The notes: generated by a model from the letters alone, not told the origin. A stretch of DNA of 64,000 nucleotides from Thalassospira profundimaris (GCF_003326755.1 NZ_JPWH01000009.1:124001-188000), one strand, 5' to 3'. Numbered from the stretch's first letter, positions 52,240 through 62,310 are shown. Numbers and translations are program-made.

Positions 52240-53787
52240 ATGGTTGGTATGGTCGCGAAAAAAACGGCGCTCGATAAAGACCTCAAATGGCAGCGGCGGA
52301 TGGACGCCGGTGTCGGCGAGACGGCGTCGCTCAGTGCGAAACTTGGTCTGTCGCTTGTTTTCCTTTTGGCGTGCAGCGCGTTTGTCGCCTTTCATATGGG
52401 GGGGCTGCCGCGCAGCGGCTTTCTGATTGCCGCCGCCGTGATTGGCGGTTACATGGCCCTTAACATTGGTGCCAATGACGTGGCAAACAATGTCGGGCCA
52501 GCGGTCGGGTCCAAGGCGCTAACAATGGTTGGCGCCCTTTTTGTTGCGGCCATATTCGAGGCTGCCGGGGCCATTCTGGCCGGGGGCGATGTGGTCAGCA
52601 CCATTAAAAACGGTATTATTGACCCGTCACAAATGCCCGATGCGCAAACCTTCATTTGGGTGATGACGGCGGCCTTGCTGGCTGCGGCCCTGTGGCTGAA
52701 CCTGGCGACCTATCTTGGCGCGCCGGTTTCCACCACCCATTCGATTGTCGGTGGCGTGATGGGGGCGGGGATGGCCGCCGTTGGCACCCATGCCGTGCAT
52801 TGGTCCAATATGGGCGCGATTGCCGCAAGCTGGGTGATTTCGCCCATTTTGGGCGGTTTGATTGCGGCTGGCTTTTTGGCCTTCATCAAATTCAGGATAC
52901 TGTTTGTCGAGGACCGCGTGGCAGCGGCGCGCAAATGGGTGCCGCTTCTGGTCAGTTTCATGGTGGCGGCCTTCACGGTTTACCTGATGATGAAGGGGAT
53001 CAAGAAGGTCTGGAAGGCCGATACGGTCACGATCCTTCTGATCGGTGTTGCTGCCTTTGGCCTTACATTGTGGCCGGTGCGCAAGGCGGTTTACCGTGCC
53101 TCGCGCGAGATGACCGGGCGGCGCAAGGAAATCGCCTCGCTGTTTCGTATTCCATTGGTGGTTTCGGCGGCTTTGCTGTCTTTTGCACATGGTTCAAACG
53201 ATGTTGCCAATGCGATTGGCCCGCTTGCGGCCATTGTCTCGGGGGTGCATCAAGGGGCAATTGTCACCTCCGCGCCGATTCCGATGTGGGTGATGGTGAT
53301 TGGTGCATTGGGGATTTCGGCCGGTTTGTTGTTGTTTGGGCCCAAGCTGATCAAAACCGTGGGCAGCAAAATCACCAAGCTGGACCCGATCCGCGCCTAT
53401 ACCGTGGCCCTGTCGGCGGCATTAACCGTGATTGTTGCGTCGGCCCTTGGGCTTCCGGTCAGTTCCACCCATATTGCCGTGGGCGCGGTGTTTGGCGTGG
53501 GTTTTCTGCGCGAAAGCCTGAGCCACCGTCGTCGCCTGCAGGATGCACCACCGCCGCCGATGCTGATTGGCGGAACCGATGGCATGGACCAGCAAAGCCA
53601 GGATATTGAAGCCCTGCGCCAGTTGGACCCCAACCTTGCCGAACGGGCCGAACGCAAATTGCGCAAGCGCCTGCTGGTGCGCCGCCGTTATGCCCTGACG
53701 ATTGCAACCGCCTGGGTGGTAACGGTGCCTGCCGGGGCTTTTTTGGGTGCGCTGCTGTATTTCACCATTCGTGGCATGATGCTGTAA
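52240..53787 (+). CDS. PiT-family inorganic phosphate transporter
   Basis: Inner-membrane low-affinity phosphate transporter of 515 residues. The duplicated family signature is present: GANDVANNVGPAVGS in the N-terminal half and GSNDVANAIGPL in the C-terminal half. An extended hydrophilic N-terminus and a central loop are visible. The start is ATG 52240 or 52249; AAAGG sits very close to the first, so 52249 is possible. No pitA-associated DUF47 gene lies next to it. The metal-phosphate coupling is inferred. Confidence 0.92.
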   Translation: MVGMVAKKTALDKDLKWQRRMDAGVGETASLSAKLGLSLVFLLACSAFVAFHMGGLPRSGFLIAAAVIGGYMALNIGANDVANNVGPAVGSKALTMVGALFVAAIFEAAGAILAGGDVVSTIKNGIIDPSQMPDAQTFIWVMTAALLAAALWLNLATYLGAPVSTTHSIVGGVMGAGMAAVGTHAVHWSNMGAIAASWVISPILGGLIAAGFLAFIKFRILFVEDRVAAARKWVPLLVSFMVAAFTVYLMMKGIKKVWKADTVTILLIGVAAFGLTLWPVRKAVYRASREMTGRRKEIASLFRIPLVVSAALLSFAHGSNDVANAIGPLAAIVSGVHQGAIVTSAPIPMWVMVIGALGISAGLLLFGPKLIKTVGSKITKLDPIRAYTVALSAALTVIVASALGLPVSSTHIAVGAVFGVGFLRESLSHRRRLQDAPPPPMLIGGTDGMDQQSQDIEALRQLDPNLAERAERKLRKRLLVRRRYALTIATAWVVTVPAGAFLGALLYFTIRGMML

Positions 53788-53846
53788 TCGCATTTTATTT
53801 CGCTGCATTTTTTCTCTATCCCCGGAGGAAATGCGCGATCTGCGGC

Positions 53847-53888
53847 AATGGCCGGCGTGTTCATCGAATGCGCCGGCCATTGTTTTTT
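53847..53888 (+). terminator. intrinsic terminator after the phosphate transporter
   Basis: AATGGCCGGCG (53847-53857) and CGCCGGCCATT (53871-53881) form a perfect 11-bp stem followed by GTTTTTT. Confidence 0.93.
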
Positions 53889-53890
53889 GC

Positions 53891-53919
53891 TTGACCCGTC
53901 GGGGTGGGGGGCGTAAACA
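53891..53919 (+). promoter_or_regulatory. candidate promoter of the queuosine operon
   Basis: TTGACC (53891-53896), a 17-nt G-rich spacer and TAAACA (53914-53919) fit a sigma-70 promoter. It follows the terminator directly and leaves a leader of about 90 nt before the transporter gene. Confidence 0.5.
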
Positions 53920-54017
53920 GCGCGCACTATTTTGCGACCCATTTTGCGCATCGTCGTTCCGAATTTCGGCACCGCGAGATTTGTTATGCGCGGGTTTTAC
54001 CAAAAGGTTCAGAAAAC

Positions 54018-54578
54018 ATGAAAGCCATCATTGCAGGCATTTTGGCAATGGCCGCAACGGTTGTCGCCTCAAACATTCTGGTTGAATATCCGTTACCCGG
54101 TGTTTTGGCCAACTGGCTGACCTTTGGCGCCTTTACCTATCCGGTGGCGTTTCTGGTAACGGATTTGACCAACCGGGCGCGCGGCGCACAGGCAGCGCGC
54201 ATGGTGGTGCTGTCGGGCTTTGCCATTGCGGTTGTGTTGTCGCTGATATTTGCCGATACCCGCATTGCCATTGCATCGGGAACGGCATTTCTGGTGGCGC
54301 AATTGATGGATGTTACCGTGTTTAACCGTTTGCGCCAGGCAAGCTGGTGGAAGGCACCGCTGGTTTCCTCCACCATTGGCTCGATGCTTGATACGGCGTT
54401 GTTTTTCTCCATCGCCTTTGCCGGGACCGGGCTGCCGTGGCATACATGGGCGCTGGGCGATTTTTCGGCCAAAATGATCATGGCGATGACCTGCCTTGCC
54501 CCGTTCCGTATGTTGATGTCGGTGATCCGTCCGGCGGGTCGCAATGATGGCATCACTGCCCAGTCCGCCAACGCCTGA
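54018..54578 (+). CDS. yhhQ: queuosine precursor transporter, YhhQ/VUT family
   Basis: Inner-membrane protein of 186 residues with about six helices. The family motif TYPVAFLVTDLTNRARG is clear (residues 33-50). YhhQ imports preQ0 or preQ1 in E. coli. The position directly before queA, tgt and queF supports the role. ATG 54018 is chosen; the open frame upstream of it looks non-coding. A G-free leader lies before it. Confidence 0.9.
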   Translation: MKAIIAGILAMAATVVASNILVEYPLPGVLANWLTFGAFTYPVAFLVTDLTNRARGAQAARMVVLSGFAIAVVLSLIFADTRIAIASGTAFLVAQLMDVTVFNRLRQASWWKAPLVSSTIGSMLDTALFFSIAFAGTGLPWHTWALGDFSAKMIMAMTCLAPFRMLMSVIRPAGRNDGITAQSANA

Positions 54579-54633
54579 TCCCCGATCCTGTTATGTGTTT
54601 GTGGTGTCCTGACACCGCCAAGATGGAAAAAGA

Positions 54634-55692
54634 ATGAAAGTCGATCTGTTCGATTTTGACCTGCCGCGTGACTGCATTGCCGAGCACCCGGCAGACCCGC
54701 GCGATTCCGCCCGGATGCTGGATTTGACCGCCGGTGCGATGAATGACCGTATCGTGCGCGAATTGCCCGATATTTTGCGCCCCGGCGATTTGCTGATTTC
54801 CAATGATACCCGCGTGATCCCCGCACGCCTGTTTGGCAAACGCGGGGAGGCGAAAATTGAAGTCACCCTGCACAAGCAGGAAGGGCTGGCGCAATGGCGG
54901 GCCTTTGCCAAACCGGCCAAAAAGCTGCGTGTAGGCGAAATTTTCAAGGTCAATGACAGCTTTGAAGCCGAAGTCATGGACAAGCAGGATGGCGGCGAAG
55001 TGCTGTTGCGCTTTAACGTTGCCGGGGCGGACCTTATTGCCGCACTGGAAAAATATGGTGTGATGCCCCTGCCGCCCTATATCCGCCGCGAGGCCGGGGG
55101 TGATGACAAGGACCGCCACGATTACCAGACCATCTTTGCCCGGCATGACGGGGCTGTTGCCGCACCGACCGCAGGGTTGCATTTCACCCCCGAATTGCTG
55201 GCAAAGCTGGATGCGCGCGGTATTACGCGCCGCACCATTACCCTGCATGTGGGGGCAGGCACGTTTTTGCCGGTCAAGGTTGATGATACCGACGATCATA
55301 AAATGCACGCCGAATGGGGCAGCATTTCGCCGGAAATTGCCGCCCTGGTGAACGAAACGCGGGCCAATGGCGGGCGTGTTGTGGCGGTGGGGACAACATC
55401 GCTGCGCCTGCTGGAAAGTGCGGCGCGTGAGGATGGCATCGTTGAACCGTTTGAAAGTGAAACCAGTATCTTTATTACGCCGGGTTACAAATTCCGCGGT
55501 GTTGACCTGCTGCTGACGAATTTTCATCTGCCGCGTTCCACCCTGTTCATGCTGGTTTCCGCCTTTGCCGGGATTGACCGCATGAAGGCGGCTTACGACC
55601 ATGCCATTGCGCAGAAATACCGTTTTTATTCCTATGGCGACTGTTCGCTTCTGGAATGCGCCAACAAAGTTGAAGCACTGAAAAAGTCATGA
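54634..55692 (+). CDS. queA: S-adenosylmethionine:tRNA ribosyltransferase-isomerase QueA
   Basis: Converts preQ1 in tRNA to epoxyqueuosine using the ribosyl group of SAM. The N-terminal [19 protein letters not shown] and the blocks [30 protein letters not shown] and [13 protein letters not shown] are family signatures. Length is 352 residues. It overlaps tgt by 4 nt. Confidence 0.97.
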   Translation: MKVDLFDFDLPRDCIAEHPADPRDSARMLDLTAGAMNDRIVRELPDILRPGDLLISNDTRVIPARLFGKRGEAKIEVTLHKQEGLAQWRAFAKPAKKLRVGEIFKVNDSFEAEVMDKQDGGEVLLRFNVAGADLIAALEKYGVMPLPPYIRREAGGDDKDRHDYQTIFARHDGAVAAPTAGLHFTPELLAKLDARGITRRTITLHVGAGTFLPVKVDDTDDHKMHAEWGSISPEIAALVNETRANGGRVVAVGTTSLRLLESAAREDGIVEPFESETSIFITPGYKFRGVDLLLTNFHLPRSTLFMLVSAFAGIDRMKAAYDHAIAQKYRFYSYGDCSLLECANKVEALKKS

Positions 55693-56831
55693 CCGAATTT
55701 CGTTACGAATTGCTGGCACAGGATGGCAAGGCCCGGCGCGGGCGCATTCACACCGCGCATGGCGTGATTGAAACGCCGGCCTTTATGCCGGTCGGGACCG
55801 CCGCCACCGTTAAAGGCATGATGCCCGAAAGTGTCGCGGCCACCGGCGCACAGATTTTGCTGGGTAATACCTATCATTTAATGTTGCGACCCGGTGCCGA
55901 ACGCATTGCCCGCCTTGGCGGTTTGCACAAATTCATGAACTGGGACAAACCGATCCTGACCGATAGTGGCGGCTATCAGGTGATGTCGCTGGCGGGCTTG
56001 CGCAAAATCACCGAAGAAGGTGTGACCTTTAAAAGCCATATCGACGGGCGTAAATTTTCGCTTTCACCGGAACGGTCGATGGAAATTCAGCATTTGCTGG
56101 GCTCCACCATCACGATGGCGTTTGACGAATGCACGCCTTTCCCTGCGACCGAGGAAGTGGCGGCCGAAAGCATGCGCATGTCAATGCGCTGGGCCAAACG
56201 CTCGCGCGATGCCTTTGTCGAACGTGAAGGTTATGCGCTTTATGGCATTCAGCAGGGCAGTGTGTTTGAACATCTGCGCCGTGAAAGTTCCGAAAAACTG
56301 GCGGAGTTGGATCTGCCGGGTCATTCAGTCGGCGGCCTTGCCGTCGGCGAAGGCCAGCAGGTGATGTTTGAAACGCTGGATTTCTGCGTGGATATGCTGC
56401 CTGCCAATAAACCGCGTTATTTGATGGGCGTTGGTAAACCGTCCGATCTGGTGGGTGCTGTGATGCGCGGGATTGACCAGTTTGATTGCGTATTGCCCAC
56501 TCGTTCGGGCCGCAATGCCCAGGCCTTTACCCGCCGGGGGACGGTGAACCTTAAAAATGGCCGTCACCGCGATGATGACCGCCCGCTCGATGACCAATGT
56601 TCGTGCCCGGCCTGTTCGCAATATTCGCGCGCCTATTTGCATCATCTGATCAAGGCGAACGAGATCTTGGGTGCCATGCTGCTGACCTGGCATAATTTGC
56701 AATATTATCAGGACCTGATGAAGGGCATGCGCGACGCCATTGATGAAGGCCGGATGGAAGCGTTTGCCAGGGATTTTTATGCCGGTCAGGAAGGCGGGGA
56801 TATTGATCCTGTGCCGATGATCCAGGATTAA
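55689..56831 (+). CDS. tgt: tRNA-guanine transglycosylase Tgt
   Basis: Exchanges guanine-34 for preQ1 in tRNAs with GUN anticodons. The 380-residue protein has [10 protein letters not shown] (substrate Asp), [15 protein letters not shown] and the nucleophile region [13 protein letters not shown]. The zinc site is [16 protein letters not shown] near the C-terminus. It overlaps queA by 4 nt, so translation is probably coupled. Confidence 0.98.
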   Translation: MTEFRYELLAQDGKARRGRIHTAHGVIETPAFMPVGTAATVKGMMPESVAATGAQILLGNTYHLMLRPGAERIARLGGLHKFMNWDKPILTDSGGYQVMSLAGLRKITEEGVTFKSHIDGRKFSLSPERSMEIQHLLGSTITMAFDECTPFPATEEVAAESMRMSMRWAKRSRDAFVEREGYALYGIQQGSVFEHLRRESSEKLAELDLPGHSVGGLAVGEGQQVMFETLDFCVDMLPANKPRYLMGVGKPSDLVGAVMRGIDQFDCVLPTRSGRNAQAFTRRGTVNLKNGRHRDDDRPLDDQCSCPACSQYSRAYLHHLIKANEILGAMLLTWHNLQYYQDLMKGMRDAIDEGRMEAFARDFYAGQEGGDIDPVPMIQD

Positions 56832-56849
56832 GGCCAGGGAACCCATATC

Positions 56850-57317
56850 ATGTCAGACCAAAGCATTTACCAGAACCTGACCATGCTGGGCGGCGATACC
56901 AAGCAGCCCGCAAGCCCTGAAGAAGCCGTGCTGGAACGGGTGCAAAACCCGCAGGCCGGTACCGATTATTGCGTGCGTTTTGTCGCACCGGAATTTACCT
57001 CCCTGTGTCCGATCACCGGCCAGCCCGATTTTGCCCATCTGGTGATTGATTATGTCCCGGCAGACTGGCTTGTGGAAAGCAAGTCGTTAAAGCTGTTTCT
57101 CACTTCGTTTCGTAATCACGGGTCATTCCATGAAGATTGCACGATCAAGGTTGGCAAACGCATTGTTGAAACGCTGGACCCGAAATGGCTGCGTATTGGC
57201 GGTTACTGGTATCCGCGTGGCGGCATTCCGATTGATGTGTTTTACCAGACCGGACCGGCGCCCGAAGGTGTCTGGATCCCCGATCAGGGTGTCGCGCCCT
57301 ATCGCGGGCGCGGTTAA
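56850..57317 (+). CDS. queF: NADPH-dependent 7-cyano-7-deazaguanine reductase QueF
   Basis: Reduces preQ0 to preQ1. The 155-residue chain is the short, unimodular form. The catalytic Cys is C53 ([13 protein letters not shown]) with D60 as acid, and ESKSLKLF at 76-83 is the NADPH-binding motif. With queA, tgt and yhhQ it would let the cell salvage preQ0 and finish queuosine in tRNA. No queCDE genes are in the window. Confidence 0.96.
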   Translation: MSDQSIYQNLTMLGGDTKQPASPEEAVLERVQNPQAGTDYCVRFVAPEFTSLCPITGQPDFAHLVIDYVPADWLVESKSLKLFLTSFRNHGSFHEDCTIKVGKRIVETLDPKWLRIGGYWYPRGGIPIDVFYQTGPAPEGVWIPDQGVAPYRGRG

Positions 57318-57445
57318 CATTCAAGGTCAGGGTATTTGCGCGTTTTGAAATGCGGCAAGTGGCTTGTGGCCCGATATAAACGTGAATAACCACGAAGCAG
57401 GAAGGTTTTGGCTTTCCTGCTTTTATTTTGTCTGAGTTATACGAT

Positions 57446-57460
57446 TGATAATTATTCTCA
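57446..57460. promoter_or_regulatory. Fur-like 7-1-7 box before the sigma factor gene
   Basis: TGATAAT-T-ATTCTCA matches the known Fur pattern TGATAAT-N-ATTATCA at 13 of 14 arm positions. It lies about 90 nt before the sigma factor start, suggesting iron repression. Confidence 0.75.
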
Positions 57461-57550
57461 TTGATGGAGCGGGGTGTTCTTGGTATGGAAAAGGCCACGC
57501 CCCGCCAACAGCATAAGGGGGCGTTTGGTTCCGTAGAATAGGCCCGTTTG

Positions 57551-58084
57551 ATGCGTCGCGATAGAGCGTCGGTTTTGATCCGCATTTTTCAGGAAAACTA
57601 TGACCATCTGGTCCGGTTTCTGACCCGCCGTATGGGTGGGGATGCGCAACGCGCCGCCGATATCGCCCAGGATACCTATTTGCGCCTGGCATCGGCCCCG
57701 GTGAGTGAGGGCAAAATTGATAATCCGCGCGCCTATGTCTATCGCGTGGCGGGGAACCTTGCCATTGATTGCATACGCCGTGAAAAACGCCATTTTGCCA
57801 GCAGCCACCCCGATGCCGGGCAGGTCCCGGAACAGGTGGAAGACCCCAAACCATCACCTGAAATAACGGTTATGGGCCGCCAGCAACTGGCCCTGATTGA
57901 CCGCGCATTGGAGCGCCTGCCGGAAAATCCACGTCGTGCATTGCTGATGTTTCGGGTGGATGGTTTTTCCCATGCCCGCATTGCACAGGAATTGGGGGTG
58001 TCGGAAAGCATGGTGGCCAAATATATTGCCCGTGCCTTGCAACAATGCCGCGATGAACTTTGGCAGGCGGATCAAAATAAATGA
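57551..58084 (+). CDS. FecI-type ECF sigma factor
   Basis: Extracytoplasmic-function sigma factor of 177 residues. Region 2 includes NYDHLVRFLTRRMGGDAQRAADIAQDTYLRL, and region 4 is ALERLPENPRRALLMFRVDGFSHARIAQELGVSESMVAKYI. The order FecI-FecR-TonB receptor is that of cell-surface signalling for siderophore uptake. ATG 57551 is used; the ribosome site is poor. Confidence 0.92.
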   Translation: MRRDRASVLIRIFQENYDHLVRFLTRRMGGDAQRAADIAQDTYLRLASAPVSEGKIDNPRAYVYRVAGNLAIDCIRREKRHFASSHPDAGQVPEQVEDPKPSPEITVMGRQQLALIDRALERLPENPRRALLMFRVDGFSHARIAQELGVSESMVAKYIARALQQCRDELWQADQNK

Positions 58085-58144
58085 ATTTTCAATTGCCGAT
58101 TTTGAGGCGCCCGAACGTCTATATTTCCAGGGGCCGATTTTTCT

Positions 58145-59518
58145 GTGGTGGATCGCAGGTCAGAAAACAGGAACAGGGCGGTGACTAGACATTCAGACGG
58201 GCAGGACCAGAACCCGCTTAACAACCGGTCGGCAGCACAGGTGGCGCAGATGGCGCAGGATGAAACCAGCCGTCAGATCAGCGATACCGCCATTGACTGG
58301 CTGGTAAAGCTGTCATCCGGTCAGGTCACGCCCGATATGCAACGGCAATATCAGCATTGGCTGGCGCAATCGCCCCGCCATGAGCAGGCCGTGACTGATG
58401 CCCGCACCCTGCTTGACGGTATTGGTCGCACAGCCACCGCCAAACAGTGGCAGGAAGCTGGCGACGCGGCATCTGCCAATGCTGTGAACGCGCCCGATTT
58501 TGCAGGCGGTGCCGGTGCGGATGATCTCATGGGGGCCTCGGACCGTCTGTCTGAAAGCTCGCTTGCTTCATCACCCAATGCAAATATTGCGGGGGCAAGT
58601 GCGCGTGGAAACCATAAGGATGCGGCGACACGGGCGCCGGGCCACGATGGCAAAGGCGGATACGCCATGCCCCGCAATGCAACGGCAGCGGCCAGTTACC
58701 GTCGCGCAGCTATTGGTGCTCGTGCGGGTGTTCGTACTGGTTCCGGTGGCCGGTTGGTTATGTGGATGGCGGTTTTGCTGGTGCTGGTGTGTGGGGCTGG
58801 CGCGGCGATTGTGCCGGGCATGGTCGGGCCGGTTGCGGGCCTGTTTGCCGATTATGCCACCGGCATTGGCGAACAGAAAACCATTACCCTGGCCGATGGT
58901 ACGGTGGTGCATTTAAACACGGCATCCGCCCTGTCGGTGCATTACACGCCAACCCGGCGCGAGGTGCATTTGCAGGCGGGCGAGGCATGGTTTGATGTAC
59001 ATAAAAACCCCAACCGGCCCTTTGTTGTTATGGCGGGCAACGGGCAGGCACGCGCCGTTGGCACGTCCTATGACGTGGCGTTGGTTGATGATGCCGTTCA
59101 TGTCCGGGTCAGTGAAGGTATTGTTGCGGTTTCCGCGGCCAATGGGGAGGCGGCCGCATCGACAGCGGATTTGCCGGATGCCAGCAGTCTGGAAAATGGC
59201 GGTGTGCGTGTTTTGGCCGGGCAGCAGGTTGCCTATGATGCCAGCGGGCGGTTGGGCGCAGTCCGTACCTTTGATGATGCCGGGCAAAGTGCCTGGCGGC
59301 GCGGCAAGCTGATTTTCAACCAGCAACCGCTAAACGCCGTCATTGCCGACATACAGCGTTACCGTAAAGGGCGCATCGTGCTGATTAATCAGGGTTTGGC
59401 ATCGCTCAAGGTCAGCGGGGTGTTTGACCTGCATGACCTTGATGATCTGTTGAAATCGATTGATGAAACAACACCGGCCAGCGTGATTTCAACACCGGTC
59501 ATGACCCTAATCTATTGA
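58145..59518 (+). CDS. FecR-family transmembrane anti-sigma factor
   Basis: Signal relay of 457 residues. The cytoplasmic N-terminal DUF4880 domain (ISDTAIDWLVKLSSGQVTPDM) should bind the sigma factor. A single helix follows near residues 205-223 (LVMWMAVLLVLVCGAGAAI). The periplasmic FecR domain has QKTITLADGTVVHLNTASAL, then GEAWFDVHKNP. The C-terminal domain (NQQPLNAVIADIQRY) should touch the receptor. The chain is ~120 residues longer than usual because of a Ser/Ala/Gly-rich insert at roughly 80-200. The start (GTG 58145, 58148 or 58181) is uncertain. Confidence 0.88.
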   Translation: MVDRRSENRNRAVTRHSDGQDQNPLNNRSAAQVAQMAQDETSRQISDTAIDWLVKLSSGQVTPDMQRQYQHWLAQSPRHEQAVTDARTLLDGIGRTATAKQWQEAGDAASANAVNAPDFAGGAGADDLMGASDRLSESSLASSPNANIAGASARGNHKDAATRAPGHDGKGGYAMPRNATAAASYRRAAIGARAGVRTGSGGRLVMWMAVLLVLVCGAGAAIVPGMVGPVAGLFADYATGIGEQKTITLADGTVVHLNTASALSVHYTPTRREVHLQAGEAWFDVHKNPNRPFVVMAGNGQARAVGTSYDVALVDDAVHVRVSEGIVAVSAANGEAAASTADLPDASSLENGGVRVLAGQQVAYDASGRLGAVRTFDDAGQSAWRRGKLIFNQQPLNAVIADIQRYRKGRIVLINQGLASLKVSGVFDLHDLDDLLKSIDETTPASVISTPVMTLIY

Positions 59519-59618
59519 TTTAACGTCTTAAAACGCATCCATAAAACTTTTGTGCAATTTTTTTGAAAAATCTGCTGCAAGTTTGGTGGGCGGGTTTCGT
59601 CATATGATCAACAGCAAA

Positions 59619-59633
59619 TGATAACGGTTATCA
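59619..59633. promoter_or_regulatory. Fur-like 7-1-7 palindrome before the TonB receptor gene
   Basis: TGATAAC-G-GTTATCA is a perfect 15-bp palindrome and matches the Fur 7-1-7 pattern except for one symmetrical base pair. It lies about 45 nt before the receptor ATG. Confidence 0.75.
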
Positions 59634-59676
59634 AATTCATTTGCATTGGGGTGAGATTTTATAAAGGTTGATCACG

Positions 59677-62217
59677 ATGACGTTCGGTTCAAACCGCGCC
59701 GATGGGCATGATGTGCCCTTGTCTGTTTTGCGGTCTGTTTGCACATTTAACGCAGATACCCATAAATCTGGCACAGCCATTCGCCAGTTTATGGGGCGGC
59801 TTTTGTTGGGCACGGTGCTTTCGGGGGTGGTGATGGTGGCCGGTATGGCGGTGGTATCTGCCCCGGCACAGGCGCAAAGCGGTGCCTTGGTTAATGATGC
59901 CAAGGTTTTATTCAATATTCCTGCGCAAAATCTGGATCGGGCACTCACCGCATTTGCCGATCAGGCCGATGTGAAACTGTTCTTCCCCAGCGAAGGCCTT
60001 GCCAATGTGCAGGCGGCGGCGGTTTCGGGCCGGTTCACCCGTGAACAGGCTTTGCAAATGCTGCTGAGCGGGTCGGGTTATAGCTGGCGGGTGACGGATG
60101 ATGACACCATCACGATTATCGGCGGATCAGCCAGTACCGATGCCAGCAATGGCATTATACTGGACCCGGTCCGGGTTGAGGCGGACCGCGAAATTGAACG
60201 CGCCGATGGCCCGGTAGAGGGATATGTTGCCAAACGGTCGCTTTCGGCCACCAAAACCGACACGCCGATTTTGGAAACCGCCCAAAGCATTTCGGTGGTA
60301 ACGGCCGATGAAATTGAAGACCAGGGCTCGCAAACCGTGATGCAGGCGATGCGTTATACCCCGGGGGCCTTTACCGGGCAGGTTGGGGCATCCAACCGGT
60401 ATGATTATGTCATTTTGCGCGGGTTGGTCGATCGCAGCATCGATAATATCTATCTCGATGGTATGAAAACCATGAGCGATGATTCGACCTATAGCTCGAT
60501 GCAGATCGATCCCTATTTTGTCGAACGGATCGATACGGTCAAAGGCCCGGCATCGGTATTATATGGCCGCTCCTCGCCCGGTGGTCTGGTGGCATTAAGC
60601 AGCAAAAAACCGGAATTTGAACAAAAGGGCGAGGTCGAGCTTTCCTATGGCACGCGCAATCAGCGCGCTGTTGCCTTTGATGTTACCGGCCCGCTTACCA
60701 AAGGTGATAAACTGGCCTATCGTCTGGTGGGCAAGGCCGATGCGTCGGACACCCAGTTTGATTATGCCAAGGAAGAACGTTATGTGATTGCGCCGTCCCT
60801 AACGGCAAATTTCACCGATGATACCCGTCTGACCCTGATGGGATATTTTCAGCGTGATCCCGAAGGCGGCAGCCATAATGGCGTACCGGCGGAAGGCACG
60901 CTTTACCCCCATAACGGGCGCTATATTTCGCGCCATTTCTTTGACGGTGACCCGTCGCTGGAAAAGTTTGATCGCACGCAAAACATGATCGGCTATCAGT
61001 TTGAACATGATTTTGATGACGATCTCAGCTTTAAACAGAATTTCCGTTTTCTGGATTCCGACGTTGATATTGACCAGATTTATCAGACCGGCTGGAACGG
61101 GACGAGCAACAACCTCAACCGTGCCTATTATGGCGGTTATGAAAGCCTGCGCGCCTTTACGGTCGATAATCAGTTAAAGGGCAATTTTGCCACGGGTGAT
61201 GTTGACCATACGGTTGTTGGCGGGCTGGATTACCAGCATCGCCGCTCACGGACCAATTACTGGTATATGACGGCATCGACGATCAATCCGTGGGACCCGT
61301 CATATGGTAATCCTGGGGTGACGTTTGGCACGCCCTATGCCCTGGCAACAAAAACACTGGAACAAACCGGCCTTTATCTTGAAGATCAGCTTTCCTATGA
61401 AAACTGGCGCCTGTCGCTTGGTGCGCGGGAAGACTGGGTTGAAACCGATAACCTGAACCGATTGACGGAAAAGCGTACCGGCGAAGACCGCAGCAAACTG
61501 ACCACCCGTGCCGGATTGCTTTATCTGTTTGATAATGGCGTGGCACCTTATGTCAGCTATTCGGAATCCTTTAACCCCAACCTTTATTCCGATGCCAGTG
61601 GCGACCCGCTACCACCCACCGAAGGCACCCAGTATGAAGCCGGGGTCAAATATCAGCCCACCGGGCGTGATATTTTGCTGACCGCATCGGTTTTCCATAT
61701 CGAACAGGAAAATGTCGCCATTGCCGACCCGGTGACTTTTGTTTATTCCCCGGCCGGGACCATCAAATCGCAAGGGATCGAACTTGAAGCACGGGCAAAA
61801 CTGACCGATCATTTCAGCATGATCGCCGGTTATGCCTATACCGATGCAAGTTACGACGCACCGGGCGATGCCAAGGACGGTAAAACACCCATGCAGGTGC
61901 CCGAACATACCGCATCCCTTTGGGGTAAATACAGCTTTGATGCCGGTATGCTGGCGGGCCTTGATGTTGCGGCAGGCGCGCGTTATGTCGGTGAAACTTG
62001 GGCAACGGAAACCAATACCCAGCGCGTGCCCGATTACACCATTGTCGATCTGTCCTTTGATTATGATTTATCGCGTATCGGTGTGGAAAATGCCGATATG
62101 CGCTTTAACATCAATAACCTGTTTGACAAAAACTACATCGCGTCGTGTTACAAGCTGGCGAACTGCTATTTCGGTGAAGAACGCACCATGCTCGCCACCT
62201 TGCGGTATCGTTTCTAA
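59677..62217 (+). CDS. TonB-dependent siderophore receptor with STN signalling domain
   Basis: Outer-membrane receptor of 846 residues. An internal signal peptide (LLLGTVLSGVVMVAGMAVVSA) follows a ~40-residue leader. The STN domain is FNIPAQNLDRALTAFADQAD and onward, which contacts FecR. The plug domain has VEGYVAKRSLSATKTDTPI and IDTVKGPASVLYGRSSPGG, typical of hydroxamate siderophore receptors (FhuA, FhuE or FoxA style). The barrel ends with the Cys pair of SCYKLANCYFG and terminal YRF. ATG 59677 has AAAGG at suitable distance. Confidence 0.94.
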   Translation: MTFGSNRADGHDVPLSVLRSVCTFNADTHKSGTAIRQFMGRLLLGTVLSGVVMVAGMAVVSAPAQAQSGALVNDAKVLFNIPAQNLDRALTAFADQADVKLFFPSEGLANVQAAAVSGRFTREQALQMLLSGSGYSWRVTDDDTITIIGGSASTDASNGIILDPVRVEADREIERADGPVEGYVAKRSLSATKTDTPILETAQSISVVTADEIEDQGSQTVMQAMRYTPGAFTGQVGASNRYDYVILRGLVDRSIDNIYLDGMKTMSDDSTYSSMQIDPYFVERIDTVKGPASVLYGRSSPGGLVALSSKKPEFEQKGEVELSYGTRNQRAVAFDVTGPLTKGDKLAYRLVGKADASDTQFDYAKEERYVIAPSLTANFTDDTRLTLMGYFQRDPEGGSHNGVPAEGTLYPHNGRYISRHFFDGDPSLEKFDRTQNMIGYQFEHDFDDDLSFKQNFRFLDSDVDIDQIYQTGWNGTSNNLNRAYYGGYESLRAFTVDNQLKGNFATGDVDHTVVGGLDYQHRRSRTNYWYMTASTINPWDPSYGNPGVTFGTPYALATKTLEQTGLYLEDQLSYENWRLSLGAREDWVETDNLNRLTEKRTGEDRSKLTTRAGLLYLFDNGVAPYVSYSESFNPNLYSDASGDPLPPTEGTQYEAGVKYQPTGRDILLTASVFHIEQENVAIADPVTFVYSPAGTIKSQGIELEARAKLTDHFSMIAGYAYTDASYDAPGDAKDGKTPMQVPEHTASLWGKYSFDAGMLAGLDVAAGARYVGETWATETNTQRVPDYTIVDLSFDYDLSRIGVENADMRFNINNLFDKNYIASCYKLANCYFGEERTMLATLRYRF

Positions 62218-62285
62218 CCGGTAAACAGATGCACCCGCTGTGCACTGCACATGTTGCTGCCAAAGCTGGCGCAAGAGAATGAAGA

Positions 62286-62310
62286 GACGCGGCCAATCAA
62301 TGGTCGCGTC
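62286..62310. terminator. hairpin between convergent receptor and metal-binding genes
   Basis: GACGCGGCCA (62286-62295) and TGGTCGCGTC (62301-62310) pair over 10 bp with one wobble. Only a weak T run follows (CCTTTAAT), so it may work as a two-way terminator or not be very efficient. Confidence 0.6.

Noticed and set aside
53920-54017. preQ1 riboswitch in the queuosine operon leader
   Set aside because: The known preQ1-I core (a C-rich stem followed by an A-rich tail before the ribosome site) is not present; only a short AAAAGGTTC stretch is similar.
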